Positions 1 to 8,359 of a stretch of DNA of 64,000 nucleotides are shown piece by piece (positions within the stretch are counted from its first letter, which is position 1; each line of letters opens with the position of its first letter). The notes under the pieces are model-generated. The model saw only the letters and a list, made by a program, of their open reading frames with translations, did no database searches and was not told the DNA's origin. This DNA comes from Neptunomonas marina (GTDB lineage: Bacteria > Pseudomonadota > Gammaproteobacteria > Pseudomonadales > Balneatricaceae). Position numbers and translations under genes: made by a program. The stretch is from NCBI RefSeq assembly GCF_004005935.1, contig NZ_SACQ01000002.1, positions 62,001 through 126,000 of the forward strand, written 5' to 3'.

Positions 1-415
1 GCCGAGTAATGGTGGGGTTTGCCTCAAGACTGATTGCTGGCGCAGGAGCGGCTACCACGGGCGCGGGTGCTGGCACAGGCAACGCATTCATTGTGTTTAG
101 ACTGACATTGACCGATACATCAATATCGGGAACCGATACATCTAACCGGGTCGCACTGACTTGCGGTAGCGGTGGCTTCGGTGGCGGTGGGATATCAGGC
201 TGTACCTGTTCGAGCACCTGCTCAGGCTCGGGGGGACGCTGGCGGCGACGCACCTCCACCTCGCTGTTGCGCTCCACCAGCAGGAAGTCGAAGTTCACGG
301 TGTCTGCTGGCGTATCATCCCACTGCGCAGCCATGGTGGTGGTCAGCGCCAAGCAGTAGAACAGCAAGCTGGCGAGCAAAACACCAATCGGCAGAGCCAA
401 CATCATCCGCAACAT
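1..415 (-). CDS. tonB: TonB-family energy transducer (TonB2-like), 3' end outside the window
   Basis: Read on the reverse strand from the ATG at 415, three bases after the exbD stop. The visible 138 codons give a short cytoplasmic start, one membrane helix (about residues 5-27), then a proline-rich periplasmic spacer with Pro-Glu and Pro-Lys runs, the hallmark of TonB proteins. The C-terminal receptor-binding domain lies beyond the window. The partner order (DUF3450, TtpC-like, ExbB, ExbD, TonB) matches the TonB2 systems of Vibrio and relatives. TonB would carry proton-motive energy from ExbB/ExbD to outer-membrane siderophore receptors such as the one at 6085. Family assignment is strong; the TonB2 label rests on the neighbours. 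Confidence 0.85.
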   Translation of the reverse strand, partial: MLRMMLALPIGVLLASLLFYCLALTTTMAAQWDDTPADTVNFDFLLVERNSEVEVRRRQRPPEPEQVLEQVQPDIPPPPKPPLPQVSATRLDVSVPDIDVSVNVSLNTMNALPVPAPAPVVAAPAPAISLEANPTITR

Positions 416-418
416 GAC

Positions 419-826
419 TTACTCACTCGCCTTTGTTGCCACAGTGTAGGGAACATTCGCCAAACGAAGCTGATCGATCACTTTGATGAGCTGCCCAGTT
501 GAGGCCTCTTCATCAGCTTGCACAACCACGTTGATCTCGGCTTGCTCACTACGCAGGCGCTCAATCGCTGGGCGTACCATGCGCAGATCGAGCGGCTTAC
601 GATCAAGCCAAATCTGATCCTCAGCTGAGATCGCAACCATCACCGCTGTTTTGCTCTGGCTATTGGCGCTATCAGCCACTGGACGGTTAACGTCAATACC
701 CGCTTCACGCACAAACGAGGTCGACACAATGAAGAAGATCAACATGATGAACACGACGTCCAACATCGGTGTCATATTGATCTCGGCTTCCTCTTGGGCT
801 TGGGTCAGGTTTAAGCGCTGACGCAT
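419..826 (-). CDS. exbD: Biopolymer transport protein ExbD (TonB2-type)
   Basis: This 135-residue protein has the ExbD/TolR plan: a short cytoplasmic tail, one membrane helix (about residues 17-40) that begins with the NMTPMLDVVFIMLIFF signature, and a periplasmic domain. The Asp in the LDV motif is the residue proposed to carry protons in this family. It works with ExbB to energise TonB in the inner membrane. Its start overlaps the end of exbB by 16 bases, and its stop is three bases before the tonB start, so the genes are translationally linked. Confidence 0.93.
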   Translation of the reverse strand: MRQRLNLTQAQEEAEINMTPMLDVVFIMLIFFIVSTSFVREAGIDVNRPVADSANSQSKTAVMVAISAEDQIWLDRKPLDLRMVRPAIERLRSEQAEINVVVQADEEASTGQLIKVIDQLRLANVPYTVATKASE

Positions 827-1344
827 GATGGCTCTCCCTCTTGCGGGCTACGCAGCAATAAAAGTTGATACTGTTCCGCTGTGGACCAGCGGAATAAACG
901 GTTATGAAACAGCAGACCTGCCACCGCCACCGCCATCCCGGTCATCGTTGGGAAGGTAGCGCTCGCCACCCCGGCTGCCATCAAGCGAGGATTACCCGTG
1001 CCATACAGCGCGAGGCTATCGAACACCTGAATCATGCCGGTCACAGTGCCTAACAGCCCCACCAGCGGGCAGAGCGTGATCAAGGTTTTGATCAAGGAGA
1101 ACTGTTTTTTCAGGGCCAGATCCAGATCACACAACACCGCTAAACGGCGGCCAGTGGTGGGCTCTTGCTTAACCTGCGCCAAGGTCGCTCGCTTCTGCTT
1201 GGGATAGCTCACTAAGCGATAGAGCAACCGCTCGGTAATTAAGATAAACATCAAAATCGCGATCAACAGGATCGGGTACAGCACCCAGCCGCCGGTTTGG
1301 AAAAACTGGCCCAGTGCAAATAACCAATCATGCAGGCTTGGCAT
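811..1344 (-). CDS. exbB: ExbB-type MotA/TolQ/ExbB proton channel subunit
   Basis: A 177-residue inner-membrane protein with three predicted helices and the family core (TLCPLVGLLGTVTGMIQVF, followed by the SATFPTMTGMAVAVAGLLFHN helix). With ExbD it forms the proton channel driving TonB. I place the start at the ATG at 1344, which gives MPSLHDWLF and lies one base after the stop of the upstream ttpC-like gene; a longer reading frame to 1386 would overlap that gene heavily and adds no family sequence. It is the short ExbB of a TonB2-type operon, distinct from the larger channel-family protein upstream. Confidence 0.92.
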   Translation of the reverse strand: MPSLHDWLFALGQFFQTGGWVLYPILLIAILMFILITERLLYRLVSYPKQKRATLAQVKQEPTTGRRLAVLCDLDLALKKQFSLIKTLITLCPLVGLLGTVTGMIQVFDSLALYGTGNPRLMAAGVASATFPTMTGMAVAVAGLLFHNRLFRWSTAEQYQLLLLRSPQEGEPSCVSA

Positions 1345-1345
1345 C

Positions 1346-2698
1346 TCAAGCGGCACGAGGCAACTCCTGCTGCGGCGCTGCAGCAACAGGCTCAGCTAAC
1401 AAGCCGAGGCTCTTCTCTTGCAGAATTTGGGTTAAGCGACGTGAGCGAGTCGCGAGATAGCTGTGGCAAAACAGCAGCGGAATCGCCACCACAAGCCCCA
1501 ACACAGTGGTCATCAGCGCTTGCGAAATACCACCTGCCATCAGCTTAGGGTCACTAGTGCCAAACAGGGTAATACTCTGGAACGTAGCGATCATGCCGAT
1601 CACCGTGCCCAGCAGCCCAAGCAAAGGCGCCACCGCCGCCAGCAGCTTCACAAAGCTTTGGCCGCGCTCGATACCGGGCAGCTCCTGCAGGATGGCTTCA
1701 TCCACTTTCAGCTCGCGCTGCTCGGCTGAACCGGTTTGTTGCGCGGCCAATAAAACGCGGCCCAGCGCATTTTTAACACTCAATTTTTCAGGGCGGCGCA
1801 GCTGCGCTGCCACTTTGATCTCGCTCATCACCATACGCAACACCTGATAAAGCGAGACCAGTAACCCCAGAGCACCTAGCGCAAGAATAAGATAACCCAC
1901 GTTACCGCCTTGCTGGATACGCTCCAGTAAGCGAGGTTCACGATCCAGCAACATAAATAGCTGCCCTCGTGATGGATCGATCGTGACTTGCGCCGCGGTA
2001 CCACTTGCATACGCCTCTAACTGAGACGCCACCTGGCGCGGTTGCGTTGGCAGCGCTGCCAATGCTTGTTGCTCCGCGTCCCACTGTAGATACAGGTCCT
2101 CGGCTGCAGCAGAGAACACCCCAAAGCGAGTCACTGCCAACTCACGCTGCTGACCATCTTGGCCAATGACCGGCGCACTAAATTGGCTGATCTGGCCTGA
2201 TGCCGTCATCTCCAGTTGCAACTGGTACCAAAGTGCTTCTAGGTCTTGCAATGTTGGGACACGCTTGGAGTCTGCGAAGGTCAACACCTGATCACGGCCG
2301 GGGTGTTGAGCACTCACTAGCGAATCCGCTAGCAGTGGGCGCAACTCAGCGGCTTTCTCTTTGGCAACACCAAAGACCTCGCCTAACTGGCCAGCACGCT
2401 GAGTGAGCTGTGCTTCCTTTTCAGCCAGCAGTAGATCGTTTGCATCAAACGCCTCTTTCAAGCGCTCTTGCTCGGCCTCGGCCAATGCTAGGCGATCCCG
2501 GCTTTTGCTTAACAAGGCCCGCTTTTGGGCAAGGTCTTGATTAAAAGCTTGCTCACGTTTTTGGTTGGTTACCTTGTCCGCAGCACTAAACCCACGCACC
2601 TGCTCTAACAAGCCATTCAAGGTTTCTGGGGCAGCGGCTGCGGTGACGCTCGCACCGAGTAGTGAAGCCGTTAATCCAATGACGAGGAGTGATTTCAT
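1346..2698 (-). CDS. TtpC-like MotA/TolQ/ExbB family protein with long periplasmic N-terminal region
   Basis: A 450-residue protein: a signal peptide (first about 22 residues, ending AAAA), a long coiled-coil-rich N-terminal region that should be periplasmic, then the MotA/TolQ/ExbB channel domain in the last 180 residues (APLLGLLGTVIGMIATFQSI motif). This is the architecture of TtpC, the extra component required by Vibrio TonB2 systems. The ATG at 2698 overlaps the TGA of the DUF3450 gene in an ATGA, and the frame upstream of it has no signal-peptide character, so the shorter start was chosen. Its likely role is to couple TonB2 to the cell envelope or stabilise the ExbB-ExbD-TonB complex. 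Confidence 0.88.
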   Translation of the reverse strand: MKSLLVIGLTASLLGASVTAAAAPETLNGLLEQVRGFSAADKVTNQKREQAFNQDLAQKRALLSKSRDRLALAEAEQERLKEAFDANDLLLAEKEAQLTQRAGQLGEVFGVAKEKAAELRPLLADSLVSAQHPGRDQVLTFADSKRVPTLQDLEALWYQLQLEMTASGQISQFSAPVIGQDGQQRELAVTRFGVFSAAAEDLYLQWDAEQQALAALPTQPRQVASQLEAYASGTAAQVTIDPSRGQLFMLLDREPRLLERIQQGGNVGYLILALGALGLLVSLYQVLRMVMSEIKVAAQLRRPEKLSVKNALGRVLLAAQQTGSAEQRELKVDEAILQELPGIERGQSFVKLLAAVAPLLGLLGTVIGMIATFQSITLFGTSDPKLMAGGISQALMTTVLGLVVAIPLLFCHSYLATRSRRLTQILQEKSLGLLAEPVAAAPQQELPRAA

Positions 2699-3471
2699 GA
2701 TCGTGCCTCCTGCTTCGGCATGGGCAGCTCTAATAGACTTGGCACCTGCTGTTGGCGCGCCACGGCAATGGCTGTTTTCAGCGCTAGATTTTGTGCTTCG
2801 CTCAACGTGCGCCACTCCCCACGCGACGGTTCCCAAAGCGCACTTTGATCTCCGCTGCGGGTTTGATAGTAAAGCGCTGTACGGCCAATACGCAGGAATG
2901 TCACTTGGCGCTCGGCACCTTGTTGTTCAACACGGCCACTGTACGCTTCTAATGTGCGGCCATACTGTGCTTCGACCAAGTAAGCCTCGAGGATCTGGCG
3001 GTACTTTTCGGCAACAGAAACATCCGCGCGATTCAGTAAGCCGTGCAGTTTTTCAACCCGTTCGATGCGCTCATCAGGCAGAAACGGCAAATCAGCTGCT
3101 ACAAATTTATCGAGCGTTGCAACCATCTGTCCCAACATTGGCAATACGGCTTTATCTGTCTCTTCCAGCGAGAGTAACTGCTTATCTAGATCCGCCAACT
3201 CCGCCTCTTGCGATTCCACTAGCTTCGCCAGTTGTCGGTTGTAAGCTTCGGTCACATCGGCAGAACGCTCATTGCTCAAGTACTCTTCCCGCGCTTCACT
3301 TGAAGCAAGGTCAACTTGATCGATACGCGTTTGCGAACGCCTCGCCGCTTCATGGGTGTCTTTTGCGACTTTTTCACTGCGGCTCAGCTCATTTGCTGAA
3401 ACCACAGCAGGCGCGGCGGCTGACAGCCCAAATAGGCTCGCCGCTAGAAAAACTTTGGGAAGTAGATTCAT
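2695..3471 (-). CDS. DUF3450 periplasmic protein of a TonB2-type operon
   Basis: A 258-residue exported protein with a clear signal peptide (MNLLPKVFLAASLFGLSAAA) and a long Glu/Gln/Lys-rich helical body likely to form a coiled coil. DUF3450 proteins regularly lead operons with TtpC-like, ExbB, ExbD and TonB genes, as here, but their biochemical role is not established. The ATG at 3471 is the first codon of the signal peptide; the open frame continues upstream through the promoter region and is not coding. It is the first gene of the operon and sits just after a Fur-box-like sequence, so induction by low iron is likely. Confidence 0.82.
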   Translation of the reverse strand: MNLLPKVFLAASLFGLSAAAPAVVSANELSRSEKVAKDTHEAARRSQTRIDQVDLASSEAREEYLSNERSADVTEAYNRQLAKLVESQEAELADLDKQLLSLEETDKAVLPMLGQMVATLDKFVAADLPFLPDERIERVEKLHGLLNRADVSVAEKYRQILEAYLVEAQYGRTLEAYSGRVEQQGAERQVTFLRIGRTALYYQTRSGDQSALWEPSRGEWRTLSEAQNLALKTAIAVARQQQVPSLLELPMPKQEARS

Positions 3472-3500
3472 AGCAAACAACTTTAAAAGCAAAACTAATT

Positions 3501-3535
3501 GCGAATGATTATCAAAAATATCTTTACAGAAGCAA
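3501..3535 (-). promoter_or_regulatory. Promoter with overlapping Fur box for the DUF3450-tonB operon
   Basis: On the reverse strand a TTGCTT (3535-3530) and a GATAAT (3513-3508) are 16 bases apart, a plausible sigma-70 promoter. The -10 hexamer is inside a 19-base sequence (3501-3519) whose core GATAATCATT matches the Fur consensus at ten consecutive positions. Iron-loaded Fur bound here would block the promoter. The transcription start is inferred. Confidence 0.6.
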
Positions 3536-3613
3536 CGCTCTTTACATCTGTTACATCCATGCGGCGCTGTCAAAAATAGAGACGTAAAAAACGGCGAAAA
3601 GCACGCTCCAGAC

Positions 3614-3660
3614 TTGAACCGCCCCACTGGGGTACAATACTATATGCAAATCATTATCAT
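3614..3660 (+). promoter_or_regulatory. Flavodoxin promoter with Fur-box-like site at the transcription start
   Basis: TTGAAC (3614-3619) and TACTAT (3638-3643) are 18 bases apart. Immediately downstream, 3640-3658 matches the 19-base Fur consensus at about 13 positions, including nine consecutive bases ATCATTATC. Placement over the likely start site would allow iron-dependent repression, which fits a flavodoxin that replaces ferredoxin when iron is short. Confidence 0.5.
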
Positions 3661-3739
3661 ATGCAATTGCATTTACATGCTGTTTGTATGTTTTAGTGTC
3701 TAGTTAAGTTTTCTATGTTGATATCGCAAGGGTGAAACG

Positions 3740-4255
3740 ATGATCGCTATTATCTATGGTTCTACAACAGGCAATACACAAGATATTGCAGAGAAGGTCG
3801 CCCAACACTTGGGCTCGGAAAACGTCGAGCTGTTCGATGTCAAAGACGTAGGGCTCGAAATTATCGACGCCTTTGATCAGCTCATTTTCGCTATTCCAAC
3901 GTGGGACTACGGCGAAGTCCAAGAAGATTGGGAAGAGGTTTGGGAGGAGGTCGATAACTACGACTTCAATGGCAAAACAACCGCGTTTATTGGCCTTGGC
4001 GACCAGCTCGGCTATGCCGAGTGGTTTGTCGATGCGATGGGCATGCTGCACGACAAGGTGGTGGCGCGTGGTGCTCATGTAATTGGCCACTGGCCTGTCA
4101 CCGGCTACGAGTTCGATGAATCTCAAGCGCTGACCCAAGACAAACAGCACTTTGTGGGTCTAGCCATTGATGAAGATACGCAACGTGAGCTCACAGATGA
4201 GCGTGTCGCTGCATGGTGTGAACTAATCCAACCTCAGCTTGCTGAAGCCGCCTAA
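3740..4255 (+). CDS. fldA: Long-chain flavodoxin
   Basis: A 171-residue cytoplasmic electron carrier that binds FMN. The N-terminal phosphate loop is visible as GSTTGNT (residues 7-13), and the loops that sandwich the isoalloxazine ring are seen at PTWDYGE (53-59) and GLGDQLGYAEWF (about 90-101), with the Trp and Tyr typical of the family. The length and the insertion after residue 100 make it a long-chain flavodoxin like FldA. Flavodoxins replace ferredoxin under iron limitation. It lies between iron-uptake operons, is preceded by a Fur-like site, and has its own terminator. Confidence 0.93.
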   Translation: MIAIIYGSTTGNTQDIAEKVAQHLGSENVELFDVKDVGLEIIDAFDQLIFAIPTWDYGEVQEDWEEVWEEVDNYDFNGKTTAFIGLGDQLGYAEWFVDAMGMLHDKVVARGAHVIGHWPVTGYEFDESQALTQDKQHFVGLAIDEDTQRELTDERVAAWCELIQPQLAEAA

Positions 4256-4263
4256 AACCCATC

Positions 4264-4290
4264 GGAGCCTGCTAAGCAGGCTCCGTTCTT
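4264..4290 (+). terminator. Hairpin terminator after flavodoxin
   Basis: A perfect 9-bp stem, GGAGCCTGC and GCAGGCTCC with loop TAA, starts eight bases after the flavodoxin stop and is followed by a short T-containing stretch (GTTCTT). The weak T tract lowers certainty. Confidence 0.65.
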
Positions 4291-4298
4291 ACCTAATT

Positions 4299-6011
4299 TT
4301 ACTGAGCTTTATAGGTTAACTCACCGTTTGGCAGCAAAGGCCAGGCTCGACGATAGACCTGCCCTTGCCAATCCACCGCAGTAACCCAAAGCAGCGTCTC
4401 TTCATCAATCTGCTCCGGTACTTCCAGCTCCATATGCTTTGCGCCAATAGGGCCGTGGATAAACTCCTCGACCTCCTCAAGCGCCAGCGGCTCACCAACA
4501 TTGGCGTAGATAAACTGGATCTGCTGCAACGCTTCGCTAGAGAGCGATGCATTCAAAACGGTACTCACACCTGGCCGAATGGGCGGTAGGTCTTTCTCTA
4601 GCAAACCCGCCACCGCATTCATGGATACCTGCCAAGGCCCCACGGATTGTTCGGCATAAAGGTAGCCGCTGCCACGGGTCCCCTGTTCACTCAACGTCAA
4701 CGCCACATTGGTGCCGTAGCAAATACCAATGAGTGCTAGCAGATTGAAATATTTGAACACGCCCATTGGGCCACCCCACGGGCGCACAACTTTCCAGAGA
4801 GCCAACAGCCGCTTGCGCAGCAGGCTATAGCGCTGTGCTTTTTTTGCAGCACGGCGCACACGCTTATAAGTGACGATCAAACCACTGATCGCCAGAAAGC
4901 TCATCGCTAGACCGCCGATAAGGTAGATCACTTTCACGGTGATATCTGCGCTCTTATGTGCCCATGTGCCGTAGTGCAACGGCTGCATTGCCAGATCAAA
5001 ACGCTGTACTGGCGAGAACTCCGCCGTTGTATATGTCGCTATGATCTCGCCGGTATAAGGGTGCACAAAAACACGATCGCCCTTCCACTCACTGAGCAGC
5101 CACTCATCGCGCTTACCGATCACCTCGTAGGGTTCAGCATTATGCTCTGGCGGATTAATCACATTAATTTGCAGATCGGGATAAGCCGCCGTTACCCGCT
5201 CCACAACCTGCGCAGCGGTTAATGCCGCAGGGACACCTGCCACCGCAAGCTCACTGAGTTGGCTTGGCTCTAACACCGGTGCCTCGCGATGAGCAGCCAC
5301 AACGTCAGGCACACCAAAGTACTTCACAAACGGGTCTTGATAGAACCACCAACTGCCAGTCACGCCAATAATCAATACAATCCAAAGACTCCAAAGCCCA
5401 ACTAAGCGGTGCAAATCTCCAAGAAAGACACGTAAGTTTCCACGGCGCGGCCACACTAGGAAGTAGCGCCAAAACTTAGGTACTGCAATGAGCCCGGTAA
5501 TCAGAGAGATCAGCACCAGCAGGCCCAGCGCATTCACCACACTGTTACCAATTGCAGGTAGAAACAAGGTCGCGTGCAGGAAACCGATAAACTGTCCAAC
5601 CGTTAACAGTACGGTATCGCCAGTGACCTCTCCGCTGTAAGGGTCAATCCATGCTTGACGCCAGCCGCCTTGATTATCGATATAACGAGCATAGGCATTG
5701 AGATGTGGATAATCTTCTGCGGTGCGGAAGAAGAACATGCCATTATCAGGATACGCGGCTTGTAGCTTATCCAAGAGCTCTCCTGCGCCAAGACGCTCCT
5801 GCTGCACCTGTGCTCGCATCTCATCGTAGAGCAGCCAGTCAATCTCTTGCTGCACAGTCGCCAACGCGCCGCTTAACAGCACAACGGTGAGTAATAAAGT
5901 CAGTTTTAAGCCCATCAGGCTGTGGATAAAGTAAGCGCTATACTGCAGCGATAGTTTGCGTCGACGGCGGCTCACTTTAGGCTGTGTTTCGGGGTTTACA
6001 GCGATCGTCAT
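4299..6011 (-). CDS. PepSY-domain inner-membrane protein, iron-uptake associated
   Basis: A 570-residue inner-membrane protein of the PepSY-associated TM family. A basic N-terminus precedes the first helix (about residues 30-50). Helices near 145-170 and 200-225 and a PepSY-type periplasmic region (VFVHPYTGEIIATY) follow, with a further helix near 360-385 and an additional C-terminal membrane segment. Members next to TonB-dependent siderophore receptors are often suggested to take part in ferric-siderophore reduction or iron release, but no reaction is proven for this one. It follows the receptor gene on the same strand, separated by a terminator hairpin, and its ribosome-binding site lies in a tandem repeat (6012-6031). 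Confidence 0.8.
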   Translation of the reverse strand: MTIAVNPETQPKVSRRRRKLSLQYSAYFIHSLMGLKLTLLLTVVLLSGALATVQQEIDWLLYDEMRAQVQQERLGAGELLDKLQAAYPDNGMFFFRTAEDYPHLNAYARYIDNQGGWRQAWIDPYSGEVTGDTVLLTVGQFIGFLHATLFLPAIGNSVVNALGLLVLISLITGLIAVPKFWRYFLVWPRRGNLRVFLGDLHRLVGLWSLWIVLIIGVTGSWWFYQDPFVKYFGVPDVVAAHREAPVLEPSQLSELAVAGVPAALTAAQVVERVTAAYPDLQINVINPPEHNAEPYEVIGKRDEWLLSEWKGDRVFVHPYTGEIIATYTTAEFSPVQRFDLAMQPLHYGTWAHKSADITVKVIYLIGGLAMSFLAISGLIVTYKRVRRAAKKAQRYSLLRKRLLALWKVVRPWGGPMGVFKYFNLLALIGICYGTNVALTLSEQGTRGSGYLYAEQSVGPWQVSMNAVAGLLEKDLPPIRPGVSTVLNASLSSEALQQIQFIYANVGEPLALEEVEEFIHGPIGAKHMELEVPEQIDEETLLWVTAVDWQGQVYRRAWPLLPNGELTYKAQ

Positions 6012-6013
6012 GC

Positions 6014-6031
6014 CCTTGTCCTTGTCCTTGT
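6014..6031 (-). repeat. Three tandem ACAAGG hexamers forming the ribosome-binding region of the PepSY gene
   Basis: Directly upstream of the ATG at 6011, the reverse strand carries three perfect copies of ACAAGG (6031-6026, 6025-6020, 6019-6014) before GGC-ATG. Each copy contains an AAGG Shine-Dalgarno-like core. The nearest is very close to the start codon and the middle one is at normal spacing, so a change in copy number could alter the strength of initiation. Confidence 0.7.
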
Positions 6032-6066
6032 AAATAGAAAAGCCTTGCCGATAGCGACAAGGCTTT
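6032..6066 (-). terminator. Rho-independent terminator after the siderophore receptor gene
   Basis: AAAGCCTTG (6039-6047) and CAAGGCTTT (6058-6066) form a 9-bp stem. Read leftward, it is followed by TTTTCTATTTA. It lies 18 bases after the receptor stop and just upstream of the PepSY gene, so it may reduce rather than abolish read-through into that gene. Confidence 0.75.
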
Positions 6067-6084
6067 GTGCGGGATGCCCCCTTC

Positions 6085-8142
6085 TTAGAATGAGTAACGT
6101 GCGTTTAGCGTTGCGTTGAGACGCTCGCCAAAGCCGCAGTCGGTGCCATTGGAACGACACCATGCGATATAACGCTTATCCGCTAGGTTTTTCACATCTA
6201 AAGAGAAGCGCCAATTTTCGATATCGTAGCCAATCATAGCGTCAGCCAACGTCACACCATCGACGACAGGTGCCCCACCCCAGCCAACATTGGCACCGGT
6301 GCGGCGAACACCTAAACCAACGCGCCAGTGGTTATCGATCTTATACGTACCCCAGAACGAGGCTTGGTGCTCTGCGAGGTAAGGCAGGCGGTTACCAGCA
6401 CCGTCGCGCGCGTCTAGCGCTGATAGGTTCACGCGCAGATCCAGCTGGTCCCATTTCTGCTGTGCTTCAAGCTCCCAGCCATCGATCGTGGCAGCTGTCT
6501 GCTGTAAACCACCCGGAATATTGCCGCTGATCACACGGTTTTTCTGCTCGATATCAAAGCGCGATAGCGTCACCATGGTGCGCTCATCCGCTGAGAGGTA
6601 TTTAATACCCACCTCAACCTGCTCACCTTCGGTTGGATCTAGCGTGCCACCCAAACCATCGCTACCGGTGTTGGCCTCAAAGGATTCGGAGTAACTAACG
6701 TAAGGTGATAAGCCGTTCTCTAGCTGGTACATCACGCCGAGGTGACCGGTGGTGGCGCTCGACTCTGCTGTGTCGCTACCTTCCAGTGTTGTTTTCACCG
6801 TATCGTGACGCAGCGCAGCCGACAGCACCCATGCACCCCAATTGATATGATCACTTGCGTAAAAGCCAAGTTGCTCGGTATCGACGAAAGGTCGATCGAT
6901 GGTGCCTGGTATCACAGCTAAGCTGCCATAGGTTGGATTGTACGCATTGATTGGCGTACCCGCGCCGCGGTAGAAGTTACTCTCGTCCGTTCTCACATCT
7001 TGACGATCAATGCCGAACAGTAAGCGGTGCTCTGTCTCACCTACGACCACTTGCCCTTGCAAGCGCAGATCTAGATTGAGCCCTTCGGTACTCTTGTCAC
7101 CTTGATAGATGGTACGGCCAATCATGCCATCAGCCGTTGGGGCATAGCCAATGTTCGCCCAGTGCTCTCGAGTTTCAGTTTCCGCATCAACATGGCGCGC
7201 AATAGCGGCCAGTTTCCAGTTATCGTTAAATTCATGTTGCAGATCGAGTGTCACCGCGCTCTGCTCGCGATCATAGCGATCCCAACCCGGCTCACCGATA
7301 AATGTTGAAGTGGGTAGATAACCCAACGGGCCCGGCTGCAGCGTACCCTGCGTTGGCAAGAACTGCGCGGTGATACCGCCTTCACGTTTTTGATAGTTGT
7401 AGATCAGGGTTAGATCAGTCGCATCTGAAATGCGCCATGTTAACGATGGATTGATCAGGATTTCGTCGTCATCAACGTGATCAACTTGGGTGCCGCTATC
7501 ACGCAGTAAACCAACCATACGCACCAGCACCCGCTCTTCAGCATCGAGCGCACCGGTCCAATCTGCCGCTAATTGTTTACGCTCAAATGAGCCCGCTTGC
7601 GCCCAGAACTCACCCGCTTGCTCAGCTTGTGGTCGTTTGGTGATCGTATTGACAACACCGCCCACTGAGCCTTGGCCGTACAACACAGACGCCGGACCTT
7701 TTAGTACCTCAACACGCTCCATAGCAAAGAGGTTCGGGCGCACATTGTTGTAGCTGCCGTAGTGCGAGCGTAAGCCATCAACGTATTTGATAGGGTCTGC
7801 ACCGCGGATTTTGCTAGCATCGACACGCGTATCGATACCGAAGCCACCGGCATAGACGCCGGCGTTATACAGCAGCGCGTCCTGCACACTCTTGGCCCCC
7901 GTTTCGATAGCAAACTCAGTGTCGATCACTGATACCGAATAGGGCAGCTCTTTCACGGGCGCGCCCGATTTTGCCACCGAGGCAGGTTTAATCAGGGCAG
8001 GCGCATCAGCCAGACCATCACTGCCCACGATCGTTAACTTGTCGGTTTGCTCAACATGAGCGGCATCAGCCGCCAGCGTACTAGGTGCTACGCCTAGACT
8101 TGCCGCGCAGATGCATACAGCTAAATATGAGTGGCGATACAT
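6085..8142 (-). CDS. TonB-dependent siderophore receptor
   Basis: A 685-residue outer-membrane receptor. It begins with a signal peptide (cleavage likely after APSTLAA, residue about 25). A TonB-box-like KLTIVG lies near residue 35, then a plug domain with VEVLKGPASVLYGQGSVGG and VVNTITKRP (about 145-172), then a 22-strand barrel ending in the terminal aromatic YSF that the BAM machinery recognises. It belongs to the FhuA/FoxA/FpvA-like ferric-siderophore group; the actual ligand cannot be read from sequence. A strong Fur box lies upstream, and a TonB2-type energiser and a PepSY protein are encoded nearby. Confidence 0.92.
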   Translation of the reverse strand: MYRHSYLAVCICAASLGVAPSTLAADAAHVEQTDKLTIVGSDGLADAPALIKPASVAKSGAPVKELPYSVSVIDTEFAIETGAKSVQDALLYNAGVYAGGFGIDTRVDASKIRGADPIKYVDGLRSHYGSYNNVRPNLFAMERVEVLKGPASVLYGQGSVGGVVNTITKRPQAEQAGEFWAQAGSFERKQLAADWTGALDAEERVLVRMVGLLRDSGTQVDHVDDDEILINPSLTWRISDATDLTLIYNYQKREGGITAQFLPTQGTLQPGPLGYLPTSTFIGEPGWDRYDREQSAVTLDLQHEFNDNWKLAAIARHVDAETETREHWANIGYAPTADGMIGRTIYQGDKSTEGLNLDLRLQGQVVVGETEHRLLFGIDRQDVRTDESNFYRGAGTPINAYNPTYGSLAVIPGTIDRPFVDTEQLGFYASDHINWGAWVLSAALRHDTVKTTLEGSDTAESSATTGHLGVMYQLENGLSPYVSYSESFEANTGSDGLGGTLDPTEGEQVEVGIKYLSADERTMVTLSRFDIEQKNRVISGNIPGGLQQTAATIDGWELEAQQKWDQLDLRVNLSALDARDGAGNRLPYLAEHQASFWGTYKIDNHWRVGLGVRRTGANVGWGGAPVVDGVTLADAMIGYDIENWRFSLDVKNLADKRYIAWCRSNGTDCGFGERLNATLNARYSF

Positions 8143-8182
8143 CTAAAACTCTCCAAAGTTCAATTCGTGCCAAACAATACAT

Positions 8183-8201
8183 GATATTTATTATCATTTT
8201 C
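8183..8201 (-). promoter_or_regulatory. Fur box upstream of the siderophore receptor
   Basis: On the reverse strand GAAAATGATAATAAATATC matches the 19-base Fur consensus at 16 positions. It lies about 40 bases before the receptor start at 8142. A second partial half-site (GAATTATCATTC) follows at 8213-8224, which could extend Fur binding. This is the best of the Fur sites in the window. Confidence 0.75.
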
Positions 8202-8359
8202 AACAATACCTGAATTATCATTCGCTTATTTTTTGAACATATCTTAATACGCGGCTCACATGGATAGTGTTAATCTCGCAATAGATGCGATATACCTAAA
8301 TTAATGTCGATGCACCGGCTCACGCCGGACTCAAGGCCTCTAACGGCAAGGAATGTGTT

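Noticed and set aside
2565-3473. 302-codon open frame on the forward strand
   Set aside because: It lies opposite the DUF3450 and TtpC-like genes, has no family features and low-quality composition; the reverse-strand genes have signal peptides, overlaps and known neighbours.
3713-4150. 145-codon reverse-strand frame opposite the flavodoxin
   Set aside because: The forward frame is a clear flavodoxin with FMN-binding loops; the reverse frame is its shadow.
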